Virus record (IMG/VR): IMGVR_UViG_3300036395_000004 | Location: 1 to 24,259 of that record | DNA length: 24,259 bases | Direction: 5' to 3' (one strand) | From: a virus | Part shown: piece by piece, positions 1 through 7,562 of the stretch | How the letters are laid out: each line of letters opens with the position of its first letter | Position numbering within the stretch: the stretch's first letter is position 1 | Position numbers and translations under genes: made by a program | Notes under the pieces: model-generated | Databases searched by the model: none | The model's input: only the letters and a program-made list of their open reading frames with translations | What the model was told of the DNA's origin: nothing

Positions 1-447
1 TCAAACGATCCGACCAAACTCATAGCGATTGATGAACAACCCAATCACTACGTCATGCAGCCATTCCGACTTAGAGAAGCAGATCGTCTTGCGAGCTAAT
101 CGCTTAATTCGAGTTCGTAACGTCAAGTGTTTGCGCTCGATTTTTTGCGTGTTCTGTTTGCCAACGACATGCTGGTCTTGATCCAACAAGCGGGCATACG
201 CTCCCCAGCCATCAGTGTAAAAGGTTTGAATCCCAAAAGGCTCTAACAATGCCTTTAACTCGACCAACGCCTGGTCTTTATGGTCTGCTAGCACATATGC
301 CAACACCTGCCCGGTTTGATGATCAATCGCGTGCCACAACCAGCGATTCTGTTTTTTAGACTGGACGAAGCTCCACATCTCGTCCGCCTCGGCTTCCTCA
401 ACGTGCTTCACAACTGTTACAGCAGTTGGCTTGAGTTGTTCCAACAA
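1..447 (-). CDS. insB: IS1-family transposase, InsB frame (DDE catalytic domain)
   Basis: This 148-codon frame is the catalytic half of an IS1 transposase. The IS1-type acidic residues are visible: D22 in DEMW, D79 in TDGW and E104 in KIERKH, followed by the usual C-terminal SKSEWLHDVVIG stretch. The first possible start is a TTG at 447 with no ribosome binding site, and the frame stays open upstream to the A-run at 478-485. The product is therefore probably made only as a fusion to InsA through a frame change. It acts on its own inverted repeats to cut and join DNA. It looks intact. Family assignment is firm; activity is unknown. Confidence 0.85.
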   Translation of the reverse strand: MLEQLKPTAVTVVKHVEEAEADEMWSFVQSKKQNRWLWHAIDHQTGQVLAYVLADHKDQALVELKALLEPFGIQTFYTDGWGAYARLLDQDQHVVGKQNTQKIERKHLTLRTRIKRLARKTICFSKSEWLHDVVIGLFINRYEFGRIV

Positions 448-463
448 GCCGTGGTTTACGTGT

Positions 464-742
464 TCAAGATGACGATCTTTTTTTTAGTTCTTCAATTACT
501 GTAGTTGGGCTAATTTTGAGTACCCGCGCTGTGTCTCGAATTCCACTACCATTTATTGCCATTTCACCAATCTGTTGCTTCACAGCAGGTAAGTAGCCCC
601 GGTAGGAATACTCTAAAACAAAGCTGTGACGAGTACATTCAGCATTGCGACATCGATATCGCTGTTTGCCCTCAGCCGTCTTGCCATGTTTGACGATGTT
701 CGTGCTGTTGCAGGTTGGACATTGTACGGGTTCAAGTACCAT
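464..742 (-). CDS. insA: IS1-family InsA frame (zinc-finger and HTH, DNA-binding part)
   Basis: This is the N-terminal, DNA-binding half of the IS1 transposase. A zinc-ribbon pattern CPTC, then CRNAEC, is followed by a helix-turn-helix-like stretch (GSGIRDTARVLKISPTTVIEELKK) that is typical of InsA. I prefer the ATG at 742, which puts seven residues before the first Cys as in E. coli InsA; the frame is open back to a TTG at 775. Alone it would act as a DNA-binding repressor of the element; fused to InsB it forms the active transposase. The frame ends at 464, 21 bases past the A8 run. Confidence 0.8.
   Translation of the reverse strand: MVLEPVQCPTCNSTNIVKHGKTAEGKQRYRCRNAECTRHSFVLEYSYRGYLPAVKQQIGEMAINGSGIRDTARVLKISPTTVIEELKKRSSS
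478..485 (-). other. A8 slippage site joining the InsA and InsB frames
   Basis: On the minus strand eight A residues follow CT and precede GATC. InsA reads CTA AAA AAA AGA. The InsB frame requires GAT after the second AAA, that is, loss of one A (+1, or equivalently -2). A -1 shift, as used by E. coli IS1, would hit TAA after seven codons. A run of eight A fits transcriptional slippage as well as ribosomal frameshifting. Confidence 0.6.
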
Positions 743-802
743 CACTGTAATTGAGGAATGAGCTAACAGATTCAAGTCATCCTATTTTCCGCTATACTCA
801 TC

Positions 803-822
803 CCCATGTCTAGAACACTACC
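803..822 (-). repeat. Putative insA-side terminal inverted repeat of the IS1 element
   Basis: Read on the minus strand this end starts GGTAGTGTTC, close to the GGTAATGACT start of the E. coli IS1 repeat, and it abuts the IS6-like remnant exactly. The partner repeat is outside the window, so this rests on position and resemblance only. Confidence 0.35.
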
Positions 823-891
823 CCCTTGAACTATCGAGATTTGGAAGAGATGATGCAAGAACGCGGGGTGGAAGTAGTTCTAAGGGAGTGA
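823..891 (+). pseudogene. Remnant of an IS6-family (IS240-like) transposase, N-terminal part
   Basis: In the frame starting at 823 the translation reads PLNYRDLEEMMQERGVEV. This matches the hallmark N-terminal motif of IS6/IS240 transposases (typically YPLSYRDLEEMMAERG). The match ends after about 18 residues, followed by VLRE and a stop at 889-891. It begins exactly where the IS1 end is placed, so the IS1 copy probably inserted into this older IS6 copy. No functional product is expected. Confidence 0.65.
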
Positions 892-1010
892 ATTGAAGCA
901 GAATGTCTAACAGACCAGGACTCAACTCGTGACCATCACCCCTGCATCACAGGAGTAAATCCATCTTCTGAATCAGTCTCCTTGCCGTCTCCAAATGTTA
1001 GCCTCAGACT

Positions 1011-1016
1011 AGGAGG
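1011..1016 (+). promoter_or_regulatory. Strong ribosome binding site (AGGAGG) of the SGNH lipoprotein gene
   Basis: AGGAGG lies eight bases before the ATG at 1025 and fixes that start. No convincing promoter was found in 892-1010, which otherwise shows no gene. Confidence 0.75.
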
Positions 1017-1024
1017 ATAGGGCA

Positions 1025-1744
1025 ATGGCTCCGTTTCAACTTACACGACGGCAGTTGATTCTGATGGCTGGAGGAGCAAGTGCTTTCACGCTTTTAGGCT
1101 GCAATCCACGGAAGCAAACAATGGTTACACTCTACACGTTTGGCGATTCAGTTTTAGATTGTGGACGATACAACGAGTTTGGGGTTCATCCGGGGCAACT
1201 CCTCGTGCAAAATGACGATCGCCTGTTTCCCGAATTCAAAGGAAAAGACCTCGCTTCACGTGGATCTGCTCGTCTTGAGCATCGTGCCCGCGATGGGGCA
1301 ACAGTCGCGGGTTTGCCCTCTCAGATGCAGGGATTACAAGTCAATGGAAAGGCAGTTGCCTTGATCACGGTGGGTGGCAACGATCTGCTACATGGACTCA
1401 TTCAAGATACAGGCGCAGGCATGACAACCTTCGCCAATGCCCTCAATACCTTTGTCCAACAGTTGCCCATTCGTCCGGTTCTGCTAGCAAGTGTGTACGA
1501 TCCGACTCTTGGGGATGACAGCCGCAATTTTTTAGGGGTTGAGGCGGCGATCGCCCGCAAAAACCTTCAGCGGATGAATACATCGATTCAAGATATTGCC
1601 AGCCGCTATGGGCAATTTGTCGATCTCCACGCTCATTTCCTCAAGGGCGACCCCTCTTGGTTTACAGCCACAATCGAACCCAGTTTGCGGGGTGCATCAG
1701 AAGTTCGACGGGCTTTTCTTCCACAGGTTATGGCTCAGGTCTAA
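1025..1744 (+). CDS. Exported SGNH/GDSL-family hydrolase-like lipoprotein
   Basis: The 239-residue protein starts with a twin-arginine-like signal (TRRQL, then a hydrophobic run) ending in the lipobox-like LLGC with Cys26, so it should be a lipid-anchored exported protein. Block I of the SGNH fold is clear (GDSVLD, Ser42), Gly91 fits block II, and block III is TVGGND (Asn119). Block V, where DxxHP normally supplies the catalytic Asp and His, reads ATIEP (215-219), so Glu218 stands in the His position. SGNH proteins are esterases or lipases; without the His the activity is doubtful, unless His202 or His204 substitutes. It is the only plus-strand intact gene and sits between IS remnants, so it may be a host gene rather than part of the phage. 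Confidence 0.75.
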   Translation: MAPFQLTRRQLILMAGGASAFTLLGCNPRKQTMVTLYTFGDSVLDCGRYNEFGVHPGQLLVQNDDRLFPEFKGKDLASRGSARLEHRARDGATVAGLPSQMQGLQVNGKAVALITVGGNDLLHGLIQDTGAGMTTFANALNTFVQQLPIRPVLLASVYDPTLGDDSRNFLGVEAAIARKNLQRMNTSIQDIASRYGQFVDLHAHFLKGDPSWFTATIEPSLRGASEVRRAFLPQVMAQV

Positions 1745-1763
1745 CCGCAACCCCAAAACCTAG

Positions 1764-1985
1764 CCCAATGTTTGGGAAATAGAGCGCCCACCCTACTATG
1801 CGGCTGAAGAATTGTGTTCAATTGGTTCAGGAGCGGTGGAATCGTTAGTGAAACAAATTGACCGTCGGTTGCAGCTTTCTGGCAGTCGATGGAAAGAGGA
1901 ACATATCCCGAAAGTCCTTGCACAACGCTGCGCCTACTTGAATGAGCAATTGAATCCTGATACCTTTACTCTCTCAAGAAGGTGA
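1764..1985 (+). pseudogene. C-terminal remnant of an ISKra4-like transposase
   Basis: An open frame without a start codon runs from 1764 to the TGA at 1983-1985. It encodes SIGSGAVESLVKQIDRR, then LSGSRWKEEHIPKVLAQR and CAYLN. This is the conserved C-terminal end of ISKra4-family transposases, which carry a GSGAVES...QI...SGARW...LRCAYLNG pattern. The rest of the element is missing upstream, where the SGNH gene lies. The remaining bases 1986-2025, before the phage genes, show no recognisable feature and no terminator hairpin with a T-run. Confidence 0.65.
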
Positions 1986-2025
1986 CACGCTCCCGTCGAT
2001 TAGTAGCTCGATCCGCCCAGCTAAA

Positions 2026-2547
2026 TCAGCCCTCTACCTCGCTGCTTTCGAGCCTCAGCGAAAAGTGATTCGCTTCTAGCTTTTGATTTAGCGAATCTAG
2101 TTCCTCAGATGTGAAGTCACCGATCGCTGTAATCCCGCGCATTGCTTCCCGCAGTTCAGCGATCGCAAATGCTAAATCCGGTAAGCTCTGGGTCGAAGTC
2201 AACGTGCCATAGAGCAACGTCCACGCTGCATTTGCTCTGACCGTTCGACCGGCAGCAGTAAACGACTTTTGCCAAATCAGAGTACCGCGCAGGGAATCGA
2301 TCAGTCCCGTCCAGTTTTCAGTCACAGGCGCGGTGAACTCAGGAAGCGTCCACTGATTGTTTTGCCAGAAATGCAAATCTGAAGGCCGCGCGGGTTTGAT
2401 TTGAATTTCAAACCCATCCCAGAAAAGCATCTCAGCAGGCAAGTCATCGACTCCTTTAACAACTTGAAAACCCGCAAGCTCCAATGTCGGATCGTCGGTC
2501 GTGCCACAGATTTGATTTTGATTCTTTTGGATTAGAAAGTACTGCAT
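2026..2547 (-). CDS. Tail-fibre-associated protein, possible fibre assembly or accessory protein
   Basis: This is the last gene of the phage operon, 173 residues, starting eight bases below the stop of the fibre gene. I do not recognise the family with certainty. The N-terminal half is short-stranded (MQYFLIQ, then WDGFEIQIK and DLHFWQNNQWTLPE). The second half is helical and ends with a pattern (DLAFAIAELREAM, FTSEELDSLNQKLEANHF) that looks like a compact helical domain. Position after the fibre suggests a chaperone or tip protein for it. An A8 run sits between the fibre stop and this ATG and no clear ribosome binding site is seen. Confidence 0.45.
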   Translation of the reverse strand: MQYFLIQKNQNQICGTTDDPTLELAGFQVVKGVDDLPAEMLFWDGFEIQIKPARPSDLHFWQNNQWTLPEFTAPVTENWTGLIDSLRGTLIWQKSFTAAGRTVRANAAWTLLYGTLTSTQSLPDLAFAIAELREAMRGITAIGDFTSEELDSLNQKLEANHFSLRLESSEVEG

Positions 2548-2554
2548 ATTTTTT

Positions 2555-3904
2555 TTAGATTGGGATGATGTTTCTGACCTGAAGCTGCCCTACACTGCCA
2601 GCCTGTCCCGGCCCGCCGCCCAGCCCAGCAAAACTGCCGCCACTAACAGAGCCGTTTACCGCAGTCGCAATCGTGGAAACCCCGCCGTTTAGGTTGATTG
2701 CCGCTCCGGTCAAATTCACCGTTGGAGCCGTCGTCACGAGCCATCCACCGCCACCGCCACCCGCCGTTTGAAAGGTTGAGGCATCAGGATATCCCGTTCC
2801 CCCGTCACCGCCCTTGACTGATAGCTGAGATCCGGCAGACGCTACGACCGATCTCAGGCTCTTGAGCCAGATCAAGCCACCTGAGCCACCGCCCGCGCCC
2901 GTGATCAAGCCACCTGGAAACCCAGTCAAAGCCCCTCCTGCAAAGTTCAGTACCGAGGCGTTACCCTGACCATTTTCACCATTCGCCGTAATTGTCCCAG
3001 TGACCGTGATCGTGCCTGCCGCTTCGATAATCAAGCAGCCGCCGCCATTGCCGCCGCGCGGAGTTCTCATCGCGATGCCTCCAGCCAGATTCGCAATGAA
3101 GCTCCCAGCCCCGCCACTTCCCACGGGCGAGGTAAAGTAAGAGTAAGTATTTGTGCTTATAGAGTTAACTGAAGCCCCGCCCCCGACTCCAGCGCCGATA
3201 TAGTTCGGATAGCTTTGCGGAGCGAAAACGCCGTAATGTCCGCTCCCGCCCGCAATCGGCGCAGTCACGACTACATTTCCGCTGATCGTCACATTGCCTG
3301 AGCAAAAGAGGGTTGCACCGCCCGCAATCGTTAACGTCGCACCCGCGCTCACCGTGAAATTCTGAAACCAGTTCTCGCCACTCAGGGTCGCTGTGCCCGA
3401 AGAGAGCGTATAACTTCCTTGCTCGCCTGATCCACCAAAGATTCGGATGGACTGCGCGATCGGTAGAACCTGATAGCGTGGGCGAAGATCTTCGACTGCC
3501 CCGACAATCTGAATGTTATTCGTGAGTACTTTCCCCAGCATCACACTCCGCACGGGGCGAATCGTGGAGGATTGCACCAATCCGGCTGAGTTGACAAAGA
3601 CAAAACTCTCGGTGTTTGGAGCTAAACTAAGCTGCCCCGGTGAGATCGTTAAAACCTCTCCGCTCGGCAGTACCACAGACCCACCCGCATAGTCCACGAC
3701 CAGCCCATTCGCAGCGGTGACTCGCAAGACATTTTGAAAAGCAGTCCAGTTCGCTTTGATATTTCCCGGCGCAGCGGTCAAGGCGCTGTCTGTTAGAGGC
3801 GGATAGCTGCCATCCACATCCGTGCCGTTGAAGTCGATCGCTTGCATTGCATTGAACCAGGCTGCCGGAACCCGTCGCCCTCGACTGAAATTCGTTTTCG
3901 CCAT
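2555..3904 (-). CDS. Tail fibre protein with glycine-rich distal region
   Basis: The 449-residue protein has an N-terminal part (1-150) with the look of a phage fibre attachment domain (AAWFNAMQAIDFNGTDV, then VVLPSGEVLTI and VEDLRPRYQVL). From about 160 onward it is a long beta-rich stretch made of Gly, Ser, Thr and Ala, with many GGG and GGSG turns (for example AGGGGGGW near 380-387), as in trimeric fibres or glycine-loop tips. It has no catalytic motif that I can see. A GGGAGT ribosome binding site sits just before the ATG. The role, host recognition, is inferred from position at the end of the tail module and from composition. Confidence 0.65.
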   Translation of the reverse strand: MAKTNFSRGRRVPAAWFNAMQAIDFNGTDVDGSYPPLTDSALTAAPGNIKANWTAFQNVLRVTAANGLVVDYAGGSVVLPSGEVLTISPGQLSLAPNTESFVFVNSAGLVQSSTIRPVRSVMLGKVLTNNIQIVGAVEDLRPRYQVLPIAQSIRIFGGSGEQGSYTLSSGTATLSGENWFQNFTVSAGATLTIAGGATLFCSGNVTISGNVVVTAPIAGGSGHYGVFAPQSYPNYIGAGVGGGASVNSISTNTYSYFTSPVGSGGAGSFIANLAGGIAMRTPRGGNGGGCLIIEAAGTITVTGTITANGENGQGNASVLNFAGGALTGFPGGLITGAGGGSGGLIWLKSLRSVVASAGSQLSVKGGDGGTGYPDASTFQTAGGGGGGWLVTTAPTVNLTGAAINLNGGVSTIATAVNGSVSGGSFAGLGGGPGQAGSVGQLQVRNIIPI

Positions 3905-4003
3905 AAAAAGACTCCCAAACTAAACTCTATAAGCCAAATGAGATTTCTGAAACGATGTTTAGGTCGTCCAGTATTGTTGAAAATCGAAAAGAAACTCTAT
4001 CCG

Positions 4004-6277
4004 TCAAGGTGCAGGAGTCGGTAAAGTCGTACCGGGAGCCATCGCGTACATCGTTGCTCTCCCGGAAGCCGAGATGTAAAGTAGATTGGCAATGCGAGGG
4101 TCAGCGGCTAAATGCACCATCCCGTTAATCCGAGTCAATGCCGGATCAGAAATCCGCTGCCAGTTTTGCCCTAGGTCAACCGAGCGATATAAAGCATCTT
4201 GAGCTGCACCACCGACTCGACCAAAGATGTAAACGTAGTAAGGGATTGTTCCTTCTCCAACTCCGATCGCTACAAACTCTGCGGAGTCCACTGAAGTGAC
4301 AATCGAGACGGTCTGACCGCCATCGGTCGAGCGCCACAGTTTATTGGTCTTGGAGTCGAGTTGTTCCGTATCTTTGGCAAACGAGAACCAGACATCATTA
4401 TCAGCAAATGGGTTAGGCGCGATCGTCACCTTAATTCGATAGGTTGGAAACTGCCCTCGGCTGGTTCGCGTCCAGGTTGCACCGGCATCATTAGAAACGT
4501 ATAACAAACCTTCCCAAGTTGACTCAAGATAGTAGAATCGCCCGTTAATTCGCTTGTCGGCTTCCAGAATCCCGGAGCATACTCTGGCATTGATGTTGTT
4601 TGCCCAACTTGAAAACACATCTGCTCCTGTCCCAGCCATCTTACAGACGCTCCAGGTATTGCCTCCATCGGTTGTGTAGTAGGGACTGAAGTTACGCGGA
4701 ACCCAAACCATACGATCTGTACCACGACGATCTACCGCAATTTGACCCGCCCGACCGCGCTCGGTTAACTGGGTTGTCGTATTAAGTCGAGTGGGGACAG
4801 ACCCAAACGCCTGCCAGGTTTGTCCGTGATCGTTGGTTTTCCCGTACATCGGAATCCAGTCCTCAACCTGGTGATACCCGACAAAAGCAGCTTGTTGAGG
4901 GTTTGTCCACGCGACATCAATCGAGCTACAGCCAGTAGTTGAATCCAGCGGAGCTGGAAAAGTGGTTGTTCCTGCGGGTACGATCCAAGTGGGTGTTCCA
5001 GTAGGTACAGGAATGCCCGTCGCTGCAATGTTCTTCGCAGCAGGGGCATCCAGACTAGTCTGCTTAAATCCCAACTTATCCATCACCGCCGTGTAGAAAT
5101 AGAAGTTATTCAGCGGGGTGGGAACTGGGCGTGTCATCACTCCAACAAACTGCTCCAGACCCAACATTTCCCACGACCAGGTTGGAACTGCCAGATTCGA
5201 GTTAAACGACCGTGCGACTCCAAACCCGTTTGTGAACCAAGCGTTATTCGCATTGGCGGGATCAAAAGCAATTGAGACGACAAGATTATTGGCTAAACTC
5301 GTTGTCATATAGCCGGGAGCCGAAACGTTCTGGGGAAACCGCAAGTCAGCATCGCAGCGCGTCCAGTTCGCCCCTTGATTATTTGACTTCCAGATTTTCG
5401 TGTTTCCTGAAACAAGAATCTGATTCCCATCAGGATGAACCGCAATTCCAGACAATGCACCTGCCCCAGAAGGCGTTACATTTGTCCAGGCTCCATCTCG
5501 ATAACGCTGGAGGTTTCCACGCGAGCCAAACTGGTTTCTTTCCCCAAACACGCAGTATAAATCGCCGTTCGCAGCGATCGCAGCTCTCAGCGGCTCCATC
5601 TGAATGTTACCGGCTGTCGTATTGGAAATATTTGTCCAAGCTCCGCCAACCGTAGGCCGCCGCCAAACTCCAGAACCATACGCTCCAACGTACATAACAG
5701 GAGTTTCGACACCGCTTGTTCCTGAAGATTTGTCGTGCAGAACCCAGGTAAATCCAGGCTTATCGGTGCGGGTTAAACCACCCCAAAACAGGGTAGACGG
5801 AGCGGGTAAACCAGTAACTTGTTCCCAAGCCGCGCTGCCTCGCTTCACCCATACCCCGTCATTCCGAGAGCCGAACCAAATATTCTCAGGCTTATTCGGA
5901 TCAACGGCTAACCGCTCACCCGTCTCTGCTCGAAACTCACCATTCGGTTCAATTTTGACGTTCGATGTTTGTAGACCCGTGGGTGTCCAGTTCACACCTT
6001 TGTCTGTGGATCTCCAAACTTCTCCAATGTAGCTCCAGACGTTGCCATCATTGGTGTTCTGTTTCCAAAAGGCGGCGTAAACAATATTGGGATTGGTCGG
6101 GTCAACCGCAAGCGATTCGACTCCTTCCGCGCGGGCGTTTGTTGGAAACTTCTCAAACAGATAGATCCAGTCGTTGTCTGGTCGATCAAAGCGGTAAACA
6201 CCGCCAGTATCCGTTCGGACGTACAAATCGAAAGGAGCTAGAGGTGAAATACTAATTCCGGTGACGAATCCTGACAT
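4004..6277 (-). CDS. GH74-like (xyloglucanase-type) double beta-propeller tail protein
   Basis: The 757-residue protein contains many Asp-box turns (WRSTDKGVNW, TTDGGNTW, VSNDAGATW, WRSTDGGQT), the mark of beta-propeller enzymes. Beyond that it follows GH74 landmarks in order: GFVTGI at 3-8, RTDTGGVYR at 21-29 with Asp23, GVESLAVDP at 52-60, GERLAVDP at 120-127, NGFGVARS at 350-357, GLEQ at 373-376, and AVMDKLGF at 397-404 with Asp400. In GH74 enzymes Asp residues at the first and last of these motifs are the catalytic pair. There is no signal peptide and no attachment domain is obvious. Its place between fibre genes indicates a virion enzyme or receptor-binding protein that acts on a glucan-like surface polymer. 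The fold is fairly sure, the substrate unknown. Confidence 0.7.
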   Translation of the reverse strand: MSGFVTGISISPLAPFDLYVRTDTGGVYRFDRPDNDWIYLFEKFPTNARAEGVESLAVDPTNPNIVYAAFWKQNTNDGNVWSYIGEVWRSTDKGVNWTPTGLQTSNVKIEPNGEFRAETGERLAVDPNKPENIWFGSRNDGVWVKRGSAAWEQVTGLPAPSTLFWGGLTRTDKPGFTWVLHDKSSGTSGVETPVMYVGAYGSGVWRRPTVGGAWTNISNTTAGNIQMEPLRAAIAANGDLYCVFGERNQFGSRGNLQRYRDGAWTNVTPSGAGALSGIAVHPDGNQILVSGNTKIWKSNNQGANWTRCDADLRFPQNVSAPGYMTTSLANNLVVSIAFDPANANNAWFTNGFGVARSFNSNLAVPTWSWEMLGLEQFVGVMTRPVPTPLNNFYFYTAVMDKLGFKQTSLDAPAAKNIAATGIPVPTGTPTWIVPAGTTTFPAPLDSTTGCSSIDVAWTNPQQAAFVGYHQVEDWIPMYGKTNDHGQTWQAFGSVPTRLNTTTQLTERGRAGQIAVDRRGTDRMVWVPRNFSPYYTTDGGNTWSVCKMAGTGADVFSSWANNINARVCSGILEADKRINGRFYYLESTWEGLLYVSNDAGATWTRTSRGQFPTYRIKVTIAPNPFADNDVWFSFAKDTEQLDSKTNKLWRSTDGGQTVSIVTSVDSAEFVAIGVGEGTIPYYVYIFGRVGGAAQDALYRSVDLGQNWQRISDPALTRINGMVHLAADPRIANLLYISASGRATMYAMAPGTTLPTPAP

Positions 6278-6303
6278 AGAAAGTTAGGGGGTAGGGTTAA
6301 AAA

Positions 6304-6963
6304 TTAGACAATAAAAACGGGCTGCGAACTGCCGTTAAATCGCAACTTTGTATTTACGGAGTAGAGCCAGAAATTGGGGGTCGGTGCGGGGGTTGGGCTT
6401 GTTGATCCAGAAGCTCCCGCTTCGCCCCGCGCAGCAATCAATTGCCAGAACACCGAGTTACTGCCGGGTGTACTGCCCTTCGTGGGGTTCGAGTTTACAT
6501 ACAGATACGAGCCACCGCCAAAGGATACTAACGACCCTTCTGAGTAAAAAATAGCTGGGCTGTAGTTTCCTTCTGGTCTAAACCACCTCAGCGTATTTGC
6601 ATATCCAGGGTCACTCACGAGCAGTTGAGCGATCCGCCGCAAGCCTGCGGGAAGTAAATCCGTCTGAGCGCCGATTGGAAGCAATTGCCAAAAGTCACAT
6701 CCCGCCACATTCGGCACAATCGCACTAAAAGCGGGAATAACAAGTCCTCTGTTGTCTCGAATCTCAAAGCGGTAGGTAATTTGACTCGTCTCGCTTTGCG
6801 GTAATGTAATATCGATTTCGCCCGCCGTTGAAATTTGATAGTCACGCGGCTTTGGAACTAGCATCGTGTCACCATCGAGTAGTGGTGCGTCTAGAGTCAC
6901 TCTCAGCGACCCCCCAAACGCAACGCCCCCCGAATCGGTTAACTTTCCCTTAATTATCGTCAT
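6304..6963 (-). CDS. Tail fibre protein with carbohydrate-binding-like and collagen-like motifs
   Basis: The 219-residue product starts with a beta-rich domain (1-100, including ITYRFEIRD) that may anchor to the baseplate. Residues 133-178 (YSPAIFYSEGSLVSFGGG, YLYVNSNP, then VFWQLIAARG) match the small CBM5/12-like repeat common in phage fibres, in which an empty-surface strand is followed by N-x-P and W-x-L. A short collagen-like GEAGASG and a Pro-Thr linker follow, then a final strand domain. The gene overlaps the tail protein I gene by ATGA, so it is translationally coupled to the baseplate genes and probably encodes the proximal connector of the fibre. Confidence 0.6.
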   Translation of the reverse strand: MTIIKGKLTDSGGVAFGGSLRVTLDAPLLDGDTMLVPKPRDYQISTAGEIDITLPQSETSQITYRFEIRDNRGLVIPAFSAIVPNVAGCDFWQLLPIGAQTDLLPAGLRRIAQLLVSDPGYANTLRWFRPEGNYSPAIFYSEGSLVSFGGGSYLYVNSNPTKGSTPGSNSVFWQLIAARGEAGASGSTSPTPAPTPNFWLYSVNTKLRFNGSSQPVFIV

Positions 6964-7562
6964 AGTAAAGCATCCTCTTCATCAAAGATTGGGTCGCCGC
7001 AACAGCTAAAATCCGCATAAAATCCGTCGTAAACCACATCGGAATCGCAGTAAGCCGCGCCGTAGAGTCGGTTCAGTTTTCGCGCCAAATTAAACTCAGA
7101 GCCAAGCTCTAAAGGCAGTCTCACAAAGTAGCGATATTCAGGTTCACCAAGGTCAGCGTCTAAGATACTGACCTCCGCGAGGAATTCAGTTTCTTGCCAG
7201 ACATCAAAGCGATCGCCTAAAAAGAGTTGCAGCACAAATTCCAGTACTTGTTGAGTGCCACGCAGCCGCCACAGATAGTTCAACCCATTGCGAATCAAGA
7301 CTCGCTTGGTTGCGGGAGTCCAGGTTGAATCCCAGTAGTCCCCCGTAAAGCCGCTCAACGCTGCGAGATAATCTAGCCACTGTTCATCGCAAGTATCAGG
7401 ATCGAGTTGGCGCAGCGCTACTTCATCAATTCGGGCTTTAAGTTCAATCAGAAATCGATCCCAAGTGCCGGAAAGCCAACCGCTTACTTCGCTCTCTTGA
7501 TAGACTTCCGGTAGATTGCCAGTGAAAGGAACCCCGTCTCGCCAAGCTTTAGGATCAGACAT
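6960..7562 (-). CDS. Tail protein I (P2 gpI-like baseplate component)
   Basis: This 200-residue protein sits directly after baseplate J, as gpI does in P2-like phages. It has the gpI family features: LPEVYQE near the N-terminus, then a helical middle with LDPDTCDEQWLDYLAALSG (the usual D-x-x-x-CP..LLP-like wedge segment) and TKRVLIRNGLNYLWRLRGT, matching the R-G-T that precedes the C-terminal beta part. It helps join the wedges to the tail fibres. It overlaps the J gene by eight bases and the next gene by four. The C-terminal tail is acidic (DEEDALL). Confidence 0.8.
   Translation of the reverse strand: MSDPKAWRDGVPFTGNLPEVYQESEVSGWLSGTWDRFLIELKARIDEVALRQLDPDTCDEQWLDYLAALSGFTGDYWDSTWTPATKRVLIRNGLNYLWRLRGTQQVLEFVLQLFLGDRFDVWQETEFLAEVSILDADLGEPEYRYFVRLPLELGSEFNLARKLNRLYGAAYCDSDVVYDGFYADFSCCGDPIFDEEDALL

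Larger units (their letters stand above)
1..822 (-). mobile_element. IS1-family insertion sequence, left end outside the window
   Basis: The segment carries an insA-like zinc-finger ORF followed by an insB-like DDE ORF on the minus strand, the classic two-frame layout of IS1. The insB stop codon occupies bases 1-3, so the coding part is complete but the insB-side inverted repeat lies beyond the window. The insA-side end is placed at 822 because the minus strand there begins GGTAGTGTTC, which resembles the GGTAATG start of the E. coli IS1 repeat, and because an IS6-like reading frame resumes at 823. The exact end and any target duplication cannot be confirmed without the other end. Confidence 0.8.

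Noticed and set aside
1025-1744. The SGNH gene as a phage lysis or tail esterase gene
   Set aside because: It is on the opposite strand to the operon, has a lipoprotein signal, and is separated from the phage by IS debris; a link to the phage cannot be supported.
1764-1776. Hairpin CCCAA-TGT-TTGGG downstream of the SGNH gene as a terminator
   Set aside because: The stem is only five pairs and no T-run follows on either strand; it also lies within the start of the ISKra4-like frame.
2549-2556. A8 run between the fibre gene and the last gene as a slippage site fusing the two
   Set aside because: The run begins inside the TAA stop, so adding or losing A residues cannot remove the stop codon.
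5118-6255. Several plus-strand ORFs (for example 5272-5655, 5604-6032) opposite the GH74-like gene
   Set aside because: They are antisense shadows without ribosome binding sites, with low-complexity or cysteine/serine-rich translations, and lie opposite a clearly coding frame.
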